Shown: positions 38,043 through 49,675 of the stretch, one piece after another
Layout: the number at the start of each line of letters is the position of its first letter
Numbering within the stretch: position 1 is the stretch's first letter
Source: Blasia pusilla
Taxonomy: Eukaryota; Marchantiophyta; Marchantiopsida; Blasiales
Assembly: GCA_050084515.1 (NCBI GenBank)
Contig: CM114271.1
Span: 46,066,001-46,130,000, forward strand
Direction: 5' to 3'
DNA: 64,000 bases
Translations under genes and position numbers: made by a program
Notes under the pieces: model-generated
The model's input: the letters and a program-made list of their open reading frames with translations, nothing else
The model's database searches: none
Told to the model about the DNA's origin: nothing

Positions 38043-39158
38043 TGTGGTGTCAAGAAATTTTGAGAAATTTATAATTGATCAGGAAATAGGGAAGAAATTA
38101 CGAGGTATAGTGGAGAAGTCTTTAAGAATGAGGAAAGTAAAATAAACAAAAAAAGGGGTTTTCTTTTTTAAGAGGCTTTGTATTGGGAAGAAAAAAATAA
38201 AAAATGTTTATCTATGAGAATTAAACAACTAATGGGGAAAATATAAGGATGTATTTGGCAAGGACCAAAAATCAATAAAGAACAAGTTACATGGAGATAA
38301 AGGCATGTTATAGTCTTTGTGAAGATTATCTAATGTGGGAAGTAAGAAGAATGTATACAAAGACAAAGGAGGATTTTTGCAAAGAGTGAATGTGAAGACA
38401 AAGGCATGTGATGAGGGTCTTTGCAAAAACATCCTTCACAAAGACAATACTGGAAAGTAGAGATTAAGGTACGTGGCAAAGACTCTTTGTATGGAGGTTG
38501 TGTGAGGTACTTCATAGAAGTACTTTGTAAAGATAATTCGTGAGGATTGTGCAACATGCAAGGAGCAAGGATATTTAACGAGGACTCATAAGAGAACCTA
38601 TTTCAAAGACAATGTACAAAGACACTTTTATGGGGAAAATTTGTTGAAGAAACTTTAACAAAGTAATTTGAGGAAGTTGGGTAGTTAACAAAGAAGATTA
38701 GTTAGAACACTTAGAGCTATATGGCTGCACGAACCTTGGGAAGTGATATTCTATGAAGGTAGTAAGAGAGTAGATAAATCGAGATTATTGAGCTAGATAA
38801 AGAATAAAAAATGACGTAGTTAGTCATTTTGGATCTTCGAGATAGGACCATAGGAAGAGATGCTTAAGATCTCAACCTAATATGTAATCGGAAACTTGTA
38901 TAAATAGGAAGCCTCAGAAGAAGATGGGGTTTTATTATATATTAGTAAGGTAATGTTGTCAAAATGACTACACACTTGCAGCTAAAGGGATTGTAATATG
39001 TAATCAATGAGTTCTCTTATGTCCTTTATGAAAAATAAATATCACATCCATGCCACAAGGATGAAGGGGGGAGTCAACCAATATTTTGATTAGGCAACCT
39101 CAATATGTGGATTCAAGTGCTTTGAATCAATGGGGAATTTTACATGAGTGGTTCAACA
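38043..39158 (+). repeat. Candidate LTR of an unrelated element, with TATA box
   Basis: Begins TGTGGTGTCAAG and could end GGTTCAACA at 39158. TATAAATA at 38899-38906 in plus orientation lies in a promoter-like setting, and GAAAAATAAATATC near 39028 could be a poly(A) signal. Internal AAAGACAA/CAAAGACTCTTTG strings repeat many times (38240-38640). No partner LTR was found in the window, so this is tentative. Confidence 0.3.
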
Positions 39159-39989
39159 ATTTTTTTTTTCGACAATGAGTAACATGTGTTGACATATTGA
39201 GTTTTGATACCAAGAGGAGCATCTATATTCAATTGAAGAAAGTAACTTGTGTAGACCTTGCTTATTATCTTTGCCTTGATATAGAATATTTGGAGCTCAC
39301 GTAAGAGGATGTATTAAAGAGAAATAGAAACCAATAAATTAAAATTTATGATTTGATTTTATAGTTATCTTAGAGAAGTGTTGCAATTTAATTATTCATA
39401 TGGGAACCAACCTCTTTTTTCAACCATGTTGATGCAACTCACGACGATTAATTGACCCTCTTGGGGAAAAAAAAATACTCAATGATTATAAGTATTGAAT
39501 TTGGAAGTAAGTGATACATTACACTTAATAACTTTGACCTCGAGCCCGTATGACGTTCTACCTAGCATAGATTCATTAATTTTCTACTACATATATACCT
39601 TATTAATCTCGCCATTGTGTACTTTGACTCATGCATCTATGCACCACTCTATCGCAAGTGTACTTTATTGTGGGATGTACTTGTGTTAGACATGCACTTG
39701 AAAGCTATACATATGGATTATCAGAGCTTGTTCTTGACGGCTATGACCAATATACTTCTAGCACGGTGTCGAAGCCTCATGAATCCACCACCATGGTTGC
39801 TTGCCGATTTCCTAAAACCTGCTTAGTAGGCCTCATTCAAGGCCCTCGCATGCATGTTGACTTCACACACATACTTTGATTCTCCCATTACCATGCATTC
39901 ATTCTTGATGTCAATGCATGGCTTATCCTTGTGTAACCACACCGCAACAACATATATCCTTTTTACTTGACAACGCTACACCTAGGTAG

Positions 39990-40029
<40 letters not shown>

Positions 40030-40329
40030 CATTCTCTAGTTGTTCCTTATCATTCAACAACGCTATTTGAGTGCTTCACCAAAGCATTGCTCCATGGAGT
40101 TCTGCAATTACCCTACGTTAGTTGGCCACCATAAAAAAGTTATGAAAAATGTGTGGAGCTTCCATTCAAAATCTTCCAAATGGAAAATAAAAAAACCTTC
40201 ATGTCAAAATCTGTTCACTAGGCTCTCCTACTGGGATACTCACATAGATACTACTGATTCCGCGTTGTCTTTTTCCATCTTTCTAATGTATAACTGAAGT
40301 AAAATTGGCATACAAGGTCAAATTCAACT
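39159..40329. other. AT-rich intergenic, no gene seen
   Basis: Plus frames at 39495-39879 and 40040-40297 show no recognisable domain. Confidence 0.35.
39991..40026. repeat. (CT)n microsatellite
   Basis: CT run of about 18 units. Confidence 0.9.
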
Positions 40330-40755
40330 TTGAATCTACATATAATCATCAAGCCAACAATATGCACCCTCAACCATGAGGAAGGATGGATGTTAACCCT
40401 CAAGATCCTACCAAAACCTAAAAAGGATGAATATTCCATAAGCTCAATATGAGAGCCATCTCCTCATCTTTTATACCCTTGAGAAGAGCCAAAATAGGTC
40501 TTCCCCAAAAAATAGGCCTAAATGATAAAGTGCGCCCATGGGCTATTAGGTGATCGTCTATTTGGTTAACATGTCAGCTTGCCTGAAATAGAAAAATAAA
40601 CGGCTTATTAGAAACAACGATCCCAACACGACAAAATTATAGCAAATATCATCCAATTATTGAAGACAAAGCTATACTTCAACAACCCATTGACTCCCTA
40701 CAGCGTTGACTCAATAGAACTCTACCTATCGGACAACTATGATGTGATAAGGACA
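40330..40755 (-). repeat. Diverged LTR remnant, minus orientation
   Basis: In order it shows AACCATGAGG, GAGAAGAGCCAAAA, CTTCCCCAAAAAATAG, CCCATTGACTCCCTA, AATAGAACTCTACCTAT and the end GATGTGATA. These are the same landmarks as in the LTR at 24043-24528, with many substitutions and small indels. The internal hairpin is degraded (GAAGAGCCAAAATAGGTCTTC). Confidence 0.65.
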
Positions 40756-42236
40756 CTGAGGTACGCTTTCTGCATATTACATCTACGTCTTTGTAAGTTT
40801 GGAGTTTAGAACCTCAGATAGATTTTTCCCATCTTGTAAGTTTGCAAGTAGTAGTCTTGCAAATTCGTTATTCACTATAGGGATCCGACACAAAATAGGA
40901 ATAAGTTACAATAGAAGTCTGAAAAGTATTTCTTATAGAGACTAAAGTTATTGATGACAAAAATAACAAAGATTCAAAAAAAATCTAACGTCATTGTAGA
41001 CATTTGGTCTTATTGTTTATTTTGCAAGTTGATTGAGAATCTTAATTTGGGAAAGAGTGTGAAGAGTTATTGCAATTGTTGTGTATGGTTATGAAAGCTT
41101 GTCATTTTGGGCTATGTAGGACTAAATCCTTCTACCATTCCTAATAACATCCTCATGATAATTAGAGAAGTTGAGAGTTGGAGTAAAATTTATTGATCAT
41201 TCTACAAATATGCAAGGTGCAATAAATATGCAAGTGATAAATAATTGAGTCATATAAGCTCTTTCATAGTATGGTCAACTACTAAAACGTCCATAAGGGT
41301 CAATTGACCCAAATTTCTTACATTTGATCTGCATGGAATTGTAAACAACATCATGTAAGTCATGACATGGATGAAAGCCTTTCTTAATATTACTAGGCAT
41401 TTTGCCTCAATTGTATATCCCTAAGAGTTGTATGTCATAATTGAATATCCTAACATAGAAGGCAATATACAATTCACAAACTTGTTAGTACCGCTATTAT
41501 TGAGTACTTACAAAAAATATGTGAACCTTTACTCTGTGGCCATTTTAGGGTTATGGTTAAATTTGTTCGTGAAGCTAACTATAACTATGAAGAATTTAAC
41601 TACAACTACCTTCACGAACAAATTTTGATAGACAAACTTGCATAAAATACATATGTTGCCATTTGTTGCATTTCTTAACGGAAGAAAAAGCTCCAAATTG
41701 ACCGAGAGTCAATTTTGGGGAAAAAAATATTTGGCATTGTGAAACAGAAGTAATATCTATGATAATTGAAGGTGTTATAGTCTCCTAAATTAGAGCAAGA
41801 GTTTTCTCAGTAAATATGGGATAAACATACTTGATATTTTGTTCATCACTTTTCCAATATGGACTATAACCCCAACGCTTTGCTTTGCACGAATTGTGAA
41901 TGGTATTCCAAATTATTAACATATTGAATAATTCCTCCATATAGAAATTCATGGAGATAAGTCCATTTTTACGACTAGAGAGAAAATATGTTTTGTTTCA
42001 GTTCAAGATATACTTGACCATATTAAAATATTATAATAGAATTCATAGTGTGATGTATTGGGTTGTAGTTAGTGAACGAGGTAATCTACGTGTCTTTTAT
42101 ATATATATACCCTCCAACTGAATCCAAACCTACTTTTTTTTAAATATATGTGAACATCCTAGTAACTTATGGGATAGGAATGATCGTCTATGACTATAAA
42201 TTTAACAAGGATAGACGTAGACTATGGAAACTAATC

Positions 42237-42240
<4 letters not shown>
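40756..42240. other. AT-rich intergenic, no gene seen
   Basis: Only short frames, none recognisable. Includes the inverted repeat at 41559-41625. Confidence 0.4.
41559..41625. repeat. 16-bp perfect inverted repeat
   Basis: AAATTTGTTCGTGAAG (41559-41574) and its reverse complement (41610-41625) flank a 35-base loop that contains internal AACTA repeats. Confidence 0.7.

Positions 42241-42321
<81 letters not shown>
42241..42321. repeat. (GA)40 microsatellite
   Basis: Uninterrupted GA run of about 80 bp. Confidence 0.97.
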
Positions 42322-42323
<2 letters not shown>

Positions 42324-42429
42324 TGAGAGATTGTATTCATTAAGTATTGCTTGTTGTAGCCTTGCAACTATAGACCCTGCGCCCTGGTTGGAGAGAGCTT
42401 TTCTTATTGAAGAACTTCTCCTACATGTG

Positions 42430-42525
42430 TGTAGATGTCATGAGTGAGTATGATGTTGTGTGTTCTTGTGTGCATAATAATGACAATGATTCATGTTGTG
42501 TAGGGATATGTATGCGTTGGACAAA
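42430..42525 (+). repeat. LTR 3'-end remnant
   Basis: TGTGTAGATGT, GTGCATAATAATGACAATGATTC and TTGTGTAGGGATATGTATGCG resemble the sense-strand 3' end of the gypsy LTRs (GTGTAGATGTGACCAACAAT...GTGTAGTGATGTGTATG). Confidence 0.45.
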
Positions 42526-43179
42526 GAAGAATAGGGTGATTCATTCATCCAAGTGCACTATTGGAGTATAATTACTTACAAGTCATGCACACAAACCACT
42601 AATGCAAACCTCAAACGATTAGTCTAGATATGTTTACAATGGAAATCGCATGAAAAGGAGAAAGGAAGAATGATACAAGCGATAACGTTCGAGCAATTCA
42701 TGAGCGATGCATATCACTAGTCGGTGCTCTCGGTACAAAAGATGTGAAGAAGGAGGTAGATACAAAATAGGTCGAGAATGCAAATGGAAGAAAAAGACAC
42801 ATTACAAAGGCGAGGAGAGCTAGCTTTTGTAATTGCATGGAATCCTCAACAATGCAATCCACGATGCATATGATTGAAAAAGGTGTCTCCTCCTGATGAG
42901 ATCCGACGGTGGCGACATGACTACAACTTCTTGCTACTGAGGTGGACTTTCTACTAGAGCCCCATGCACAAGAATTGTATGTGTGGCATGCTTTGCCACC
43001 TCAACGAAAAACTTCGGGGAGTAGTTGAGGCCAAAAAAATGAAATCGGTAAACTCATGAAAGATTAGGGAATGTCCTAAAAAGTCCCCAAAACTACCCAA
43101 AACTACATATACCAAACCAAAGCTTTGGTATATGTTCATGTTTGGAAAAGTCCCACGTGAGAGATAGGAGAAAGTCGAA
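42526..43179. other. Intergenic, no gene seen
   Basis: No supported frame or repeat. Confidence 0.4.
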
Positions 43180-43650
43180 ATGCACGTGTTCCACGGAAGG
43201 AATATAGGGTTAATGGGTCTTACTCCCCAAAAGAGGGAAGTTCGTTTGCTACATTTTGTTTATTCCCCGTCCGTAAGCCCTCTCCCGCCGTTGGGAGGTG
43301 ATCCCGTCCCCCGTACAGGCGGGGCCGTAAAAAAAGAGAGACACGAAAAGAAAGAGAAAGAAAATAATAAAAGCTGTGGGTCCCTCGGAGACGAGGAGTG
43401 AGGACCATCAGCACGTGATGTAGCGGCATCTGCCCCCTTTATGACAGAGCCTCGGAGACCGCATGTTGAATGCTGGCCATGGCCATGGCATGGCATGATG
43501 TTGTTTTAGATCCCTCCTGGAATCCATGACCAAGTGATCATTCGGGTCGGGCACCGGCAAAAGCGCCCCTGAAACCGCGGACCGCGACGATCCTCCCGTT
43601 GGTAGTTGGGCCACTGGTCAAGAATCCATCCACTTTCGGAGAGTGGATGG
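43180..43650 (+). promoter_or_regulatory. GC-rich upstream region of mraY
   Basis: CpG-rich island starting about 2 kb before the first secure mraY exon. Contains the hairpin ATCCATCCACT-TTCGGAG-AGTGGATGGAT (43624-43652) directly over the candidate start codon. The transcription start is not fixed. Confidence 0.35.
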
Positions 43651-43971
43651 ATGCGAAATATGTTGGCACGGAAGTGGTGCCACGCGAACAAGATTCGAGC
43701 CAGAGCTCTGCGGAGTTTGAATGCGTGCCGTAGGAGTTCAGAGCAGCAGTTCCACTTCTGGCGAGAGGAGGGGGGGTTTAGGGTTCATGACAGTGCTGGG
43801 AGGATTCAGGGAGCGGGTATGCACAGAGCAACTGCAGCAGGAGGCGGAGGTCTCGGGGTTGCTCGGTGCTCGGAAGGATGGCTTCGGAATGCCGCGGGAG
43901 GAGGAGGTTTTGATGTTGCTTGCTGCTTGAGAAGATGGCCTCGGAATGCCGCAGGTTTTCTTCCATCGCAG
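43651..43971 (+). CDS. Candidate first coding exon of mraY (transit peptide)
   Basis: Open frame from ATG 43651 (or ATG 43660) to a strong donor CAG|GTATAA after 43971, 107 codons, ending in phase 0. The next secure exon (45301) opens in phase 0, so they could be joined directly. The peptide is Arg/Ala/Gly/Ser-rich with few acidic residues (MLARKWCHANKIRARALRSL), as expected of a plastid transit peptide. It has no homology I can check, and further short exons may lie between. A long opposite-strand frame (43738-44268) also spans here and is judged a by-product of GC-rich sequence. Confidence 0.4.
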
Positions 43972-45300
43972 GTATAATTGCTCTACAGGCGGAGCGATTT
44001 CTTTAGCTGCAATGAGATCCAAGTGTGAGTGTGAGTGGGTGAGGGTGGCGAACTGCGGTAGGATTTGAGGAATTGTTTGCTCCAGGTTAAGGCCGTGAAC
44101 TTTGTCGCCATGCGTCTGGGTGCGTTCGCGCTTGGTTTTTGTATGCGTCATGAGTTGTGGAGAAGTAGAATTTCTCGCGGAAGGTGGTGCATGGGTGGCA
44201 CGGAAATATGGGACGTGTCCGACCGGATCGGATTCGCTGCACTTCAACTTCATGAGAGTGGAACCCACTGGTGAACTGACGCGCGGTAGAATTGTTTCTG
44301 CGCTTTCTTGTGCCGTCGCTCGATAGTGGGAGGGAGAGGGGAAGCTTGCTGTTCGACTTTTTCAGCGTCAGGAGTATCTGAAGTATCTTCCGAAGCATTT
44401 ATGGCTTTTCTTTTCTGTATGGTAGTTCGTGGGGAGAAATCACGAATTGCGGCGTGCCAACTAGCGATCGATATGTGTTCGGTCACCGAATCTGACGGCG
44501 TCGAGGTTATTTCTTGCAGAATTGTAGGAGATTTACGACGTTGAAAGCATCGCGAGCAATCATCAGTCAGAATACCGGAGTATGCTGGGAGAGCCCGACT
44601 TCTCTAATTGGTTCGCTTAGCAATATTTTTACTGAGGTGTCGTTCCCTTGTCTTTATGCCATCGTCCTTGGTAGATTGCCGGTACTGTGAAGTTTGAGAA
44701 CGAACTTGAAGGGTACTTTTGTCGGCCTCCACTGAATGTAAAGTGTTTTCTTGCAAGTTTCTGTCATGTGTCGAGCTTCATGTGCCCCATAGATCTCTCA
44801 CATCGATAGTTGGTTGTAGGGTCAGGCCATAATTTCCCACGAATCAGCGAGGAGCAGAGAAGGTCGTTTCCTGAAAAAACGGGTTAATCTGAGTAGGTCT
44901 GCAATCAATCAGGTGGGCTCAAGAGCTCCCCAAATCATCCTCGTAATGGTCTTGGTGGTATCTCAACTTTGTCTCAGGGAGACTCATTTTTATCCTTTTG
45001 CTTCTAAGGCCAGTTGTCGAGCTGGCTCTGAGCGAGTTGTGTATTGAACTTGCATTGGTAACCGAATCTGCTTGCCATAAATCAGTTTCAATCTCTTACA
45101 AGTTGGATTTCCTTAGGACTTCTTGCCCTACATATGAATTCTCACCCACCCCCAGCGTTTGTTACAATTGCAATTGCCATGAAAATAAGACCGTCCATCC
45201 GAACACTAGGTCCCTTTGCTTACGGGAACCCTGTTTGTCTGTCTGTCTGTCAGTAGATTATGAACTTGCTCTTCAATCTCATAAGCATTTTACAATCCAG
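43972..45300 (+). other. Probable first intron of mraY
   Basis: Lies between the candidate first exon and the exon at 45301. Starts GTATAATTG and ends CAATCCAG. A (CTGT)n run sits at 45236-45251. No coding block similar to MraY is seen, as expected, since its N-terminal extension is not conserved. Confidence 0.45.
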
Positions 45301-48295
45301 GGTGGAGAACATGACTCTCTTGTCACAGACGATCGGGCAGATGGGGAGATGGGGGTCATTGCTTCAGCTGATGCACAGGAAACACCTAGAATGGAATCCA
45401 TGCCCTTGAAAGCTCTGGTTCCAAAGTTGGAACCAGGTGACCCAGTGACAAGGTATGGAGGGATAGGGAAAGGGTTTATTATTTCATTAGATCAGGCAGG
45501 TTTCTTTTTAAGAGTGAAGTGGAAGATATTTTCAGATGCGCAGCTTGTGGAGAGTTTGGAAAATAGGCTCAATGCATCCATCGCAGTTTCGGCTATCACG
45601 GCTCTATACTTCATCAACACTAAGAAAATGTCGCAACGAAAATATTCATACAGGCTTGTTTGTCTACCCGTACAGTGCCGTGCTCACATGTTCCCTTCGG
45701 AAAATTGTGTTACTGCAGGGTTGGACAGAATATCACCGCTGGATATTTTATTGTGGCAGTTGGTGCACTGCTCTGGTTGGACTCTTCTCTATGGTGGATT
45801 GTTCAACAGCCCCTTGCCTCTTACTATCTCACTTTACCGTTTCTTTTATCTGCTGCAGTGACTGGCATTGTGGGCTACTTTTGTGTACCTGTACTCAAAA
45901 AATTAAAAGCAGATCAAGTGTTCCGTAGAGAGGGCCCAGCTGCACACTTACTCAAGTCTGGAACACCAACAATGGGAGGAATGTTTTTTGTACCAGTGGG
46001 TGTGGCAATTGCTTGGTTATTCACCCAGGTCGATTCTATTGAAGTCCATGGAGTGATTACAGTGACACTTGTCTATGCTGGGATAGGTTTACTCGATGAT
46101 GCCCTTACTCTCTGGCGCAGACACAACTATGGGCTCCCAGGATGGATCAAGCTCATGTTGCAGGTGACATTCCCTGAACGATAACTCATGAATCCAGATA
46201 TGCCATAATTACCTGTGTGTGCTTTTCATTTTCTTGTCCATGATCCTCACATGTGGATAGCGTACAGGTTGCTGCGGGTACTATATTTTCTCTTTGGCTC
46301 GAGACTGCCAACTTGCCATTGAGGTTGGTTAATTTCCTTGTAGGCATGCATGTCAGTATGGCCACAGTAAGGCTATGAAGAAAGCATTGACAAGAATCTC
46401 CTCAGACAAGTAGTAATCTGTCAATCAAGCAGAATGTGGTTGAAAGAACATGGATCGAGAAGATGATACCTACACAGCTAGACCCAATGTCATGTGAAGC
46501 ATTCATAATTAATGTCAAGGAGTCTGATAACACAACAAGGGCAGATAGATTACGAGTGCTTGAGAACAAATTAGTGTGAATGGTAACTTACTGGGTTGTG
46601 TTACTTCAAATGTGCAGAAGGAATATATTATCTCTACCCGCACCTTTCGAACCCCTTCAATTGGGCAGATGGTATCTACCATTGACAGCATTCTGTTGTG
46701 CAGCCATGAGCAATGGTGTTAATCTGACTGATGGGCTTGACGGACTTGCTGGAGGCACTGCTGCAGCTGCGTTCCTCAGCATGGCTGTTGCTGTGCTACC
46801 CAACTATCCGGGTATGAAAGGGATTCAAGTGCTTTCCATTGCAAGATGTTGCCTATCAAGTATTTGTCTACAGCTCCTTGTGGAGCTGTAGACAAATACT
46901 TGATGCTCACACTTCTTATTTTCTCTTGAGATGTAAATGTCACCATGATGCCCAATATTCTGCTGTGTTTCAATCTGACCAGAGGAAAACGTGAGTCCTT
47001 ACTTCGAAGAGATTGGATTCATTACTCCCTTTGACAACCCTCAAACTTGACTTCACTTACCAACTCCCACTAATTTAGATATTTCGCAACCTAAACTCTG
47101 GTACTTGTGGGTATTTCCAACTGCCACTCTCATTGCTTCTTCAGGTTCCTTGAAATGTATGAGTGAAAATCAATTTGAGCTAGTGGAGTGACACATGTTC
47201 TTGGTGGTAGATACTTGTCATGGACCAAGGTCTACAGGAGAAGGTACTGGTAGTTAACATCCAGTTTTCTAGCATTTTGTGGGGGAAGAGAAAATTGAGA
47301 TACAGATGGAAGTTGAATCAATTGTGGACTATTAACATTTTTTTAACTGTGCAGCGCTTGGTGTGTTTGGATCATCAATGGCTGGAGCGTGTTTCGGGTT
47401 CCTTGTGCACAACAGATACAAAGCAAAAGTATTCATGGGTGATACAGGATCCTTGGCCTTAGGCGGCGCACTAGCAGCTATGGCAGGATGCTCAGGCCTA
47501 TTTCTTCCGCTCTTAATTGCGTCAGGGTTGTTTGTTCTTGAAACTATTTCAGTAATGGGCCAGGTATACTCTCTCTCCATCTATTCTCTTTCTGTATCGG
47601 GCAAACTAATTGTACTCAGGGAAACTATTGTACTCACTAATTGGACCCCAACCCAGTCCAGCACAACCTTCCCGAACTTGAGATGATGGGAATGTGTAGT
47701 GAACCATCTGACAGCAATCTGCTTTCTCAGACTGCTTAGTAACAGCCCAAAAGGGAGTGAGCGTCAGTGGCCAGAGGTAGAGGCTCTGGGCCCCGGCGTT
47801 CTCATGAGCCTAAGAGTTTGACGCATAAATATGAACATGTCAACACTTTTGTGGAGTCTGATGACCATAAAATCAGTTGTACTCTTACCTTTATCCCGCT
47901 TGAGGAGCTAGCTCAAATTTTGCCCAAGAACTCGGAACAGCTGTGGGAGGCAGCGAACAGGTTTTCGAAAAATATTCAGATTTGAATCGCAAATCTCTGT
48001 TGTAGGCCCAAGGGAACCTCTTGTCATGATGTGGTTGAAATTCTTCCTTACTGGCAGGTACACTCTTGAAAATGTTTCCCCTCTTTGTGTATTGGTGCAG
48101 GTGTTCTATTTCAAGCTCACCAAAAGCTTGTATGGACAAGGTCGTCGTTGGCTTCGAATGGCACCTTTCCATCATCATCTGGAGTTCCTGGGCATGAAAG
48201 AACCTAGTATAACATCCGCAGCCTATGCGGTAGGGTCGGCCTTGGCTGTGCTGGCAGCGTACATCGGCCTCTCGTGCGCGAAAGTTCAATTTTAA
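45301..48295 (+). CDS. mraY: MraY, phospho-N-acetylmuramoyl-pentapeptide transferase, plastid type
   Basis: Integral membrane enzyme that transfers phospho-MurNAc-pentapeptide from UDP to a polyprenyl phosphate, making lipid I for peptidoglycan. In plants it acts in plastids. Exons: 45301-45452, 45719-46163, 46268-46323, 46618-46811, 47355-47563, 48101-48295 (TAA at 48293-48295). Every junction is GT-AG and keeps phase. The core from 45719 is about 365 residues, the usual MraY length. Conserved blocks: [15 protein letters not shown] with catalytic Asp pair at 46095-46100; [27 protein letters not shown] with catalytic Asp at 47441-47443; [13 protein letters not shown] with the His triad at 48171-48179. 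Multiple hydrophobic segments fit the 10-helix fold. The 45301-45452 exon encodes an acidic linker; the true N-terminus lies upstream. No breaks were seen in these exons. Confidence 0.95.
46855..46904. repeat. Perfect 23-bp inverted repeat in mraY intron
   Basis: Left arm 46855-46877 (ATCAAGTATTTGTC...), loop TTGT, right arm 46882-46904. Every base pairs. It lies 43 bp after the donor of the 46618-46811 exon, so the pre-mRNA can fold a stable hairpin close to the splice site. Confidence 0.9.
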
Positions 48296-49315
48296 CATAC
48301 AAGGCAGTAACTGCGGAAGGATGATTATATGAAGTGTAAAAAGTGTCGAGGCCTTGGAGTCATGGAATCATCGAATCTACTTAGGCATTGATGGGCGCTA
48401 CTGGTGAAGCAGTCGTGACAGTAGACCTAGCAGTCAATCTCTCGAGCCATGGGATGGGCGAGAAATGGACGAGGTGCTATGAAGAAAAGTAACGAGAACT
48501 GATAGCGACCTAAAGAACGCGTGGGGATGTGCGCAAATCTGGGAGCTCAATTTGACTTGGTGTCCAATGGTTTCTCTTGTCCAAGGTGACAGAGGAATTA
48601 CATGGCCACGCCAGGTACGAATGTGTAGGGCCATGTGGTCGGTTCTCCCCACACCAGTGTGACGGTGATTCATGTCTTCCTGTAACCTAAGATTTTGGAG
48701 TTACTAAAGTAAACTACTTTCATATGTTCGCATTATTTGTGTTCCACTCCACGACCTACCACCTCTGATTGGGGTGGATCCATGAATTATTTGCCGCGAT
48801 CTCCTCAGATGATTCCTCTCGGATTCTCCTACAGCCAATGCAAACTTCGGAAGAGGCGGTGCGATTGGCTCAGCCGCAGCCCCTCTGTTACAAGGATGTA
48901 GATTCTCGTGGCAGTCTGCTGTCTCCAGGGAAAGCGTGAAGCGAAATGATTGCTTGTACCGCCCCTGCGAAGAAACAACGGGGCCCGCGGAAGCCCTCAC
49001 GAAGAACAGCAAACCACTCCGGAACACTGACTTCTTGTGGGCTTTTAAAAGGCGACCATCTGAAGTGGTCTCGCCCGGTGACCCACCTGAGCGATGTCGT
49101 GCGGATAAAGGCTAAAGGCTAGAAGAAGCTGACAAATCTATTATTTACTCGGAGTCTCGGATCTGTGGAGAGCTTATCGGTGCCTTCTGCCTGTTCGAGG
49201 TCTGCACATTTCGGTCCACTTGTCTGCGGACGGTTCCATAAGCTCAGCAGAGGCTCAGACTGAAGGTACGTACTAGGAACCATTAAGGGGCGGCTTCTTC
49301 GAGGTCTGCTGTACA
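48296..49315 (+). other. mraY 3' UTR and downstream flank
   Basis: No canonical AATAAA close to the stop. GC content rises after about 48.7 kb. Minus frames at 48434-48673 and 48704-49027 have no recognisable domain. Confidence 0.4.
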
Positions 49316-49603
49316 GGAGTAGCCCTCAAAACACTGCGGCAAAGCAGTAGCGCTTAAAATCACCGCTGCAAGTTCTGGTCTTCAAAATCGCCGCGGCAAA
49401 GTTGCAGCCATCAAAATCGCTGCAGACGTAGTCCTCGAAATCACTGCTGCGAAGTTGCATACCTCAAATTCACTGCTGCGCAGTCGTAGACTTCAACATC
49501 ACCGCTGCATGTTTGTGTTCCTCGAAATCACTGCCGCGGAGTGGTAGCGGTTAAAACCACTCCTGGAAAGTAGCAGCGGTCAAATCACTGCAGCTGAGGA
49601 CTT
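49316..49603. repeat. Degenerate 29-bp minisatellite, about 10 units
   Basis: Units follow the pattern GTAGxCCTCAAAATCACTGCTGCGAAGTT with lengths of 24-30 bp; several in the middle are exactly 29. Each holds a CTGC(T/G)GC or CGCGGC core. Units differ by several bases, so it is old. Confidence 0.85.
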
Positions 49604-49675
49604 CAAGTTTGGGAACTTGTGTAGAGCGGAAATCGCCTCAGAGGTCAGCGCGACGCTGTAAACGAGCTTTGTAAG

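Noticed and set aside
43738-44268. 176-codon minus-strand frame opposite the mraY leader
   Set aside because: No recognisable domain; it lies over the candidate first exon and intron of mraY and is explained by GC-rich sequence.
44998-45861. Single 287-codon frame read straight through
   Set aside because: Only 45301-45452 of it is a coding exon; the remainder crosses the intron at 45453-45718 and then runs out of frame against the real MraY exon.
49316-49603. CRISPR-like array (29-bp period)
   Set aside because: Units are adjacent and degenerate with no unique spacers, in a plant nuclear context. It is a minisatellite.
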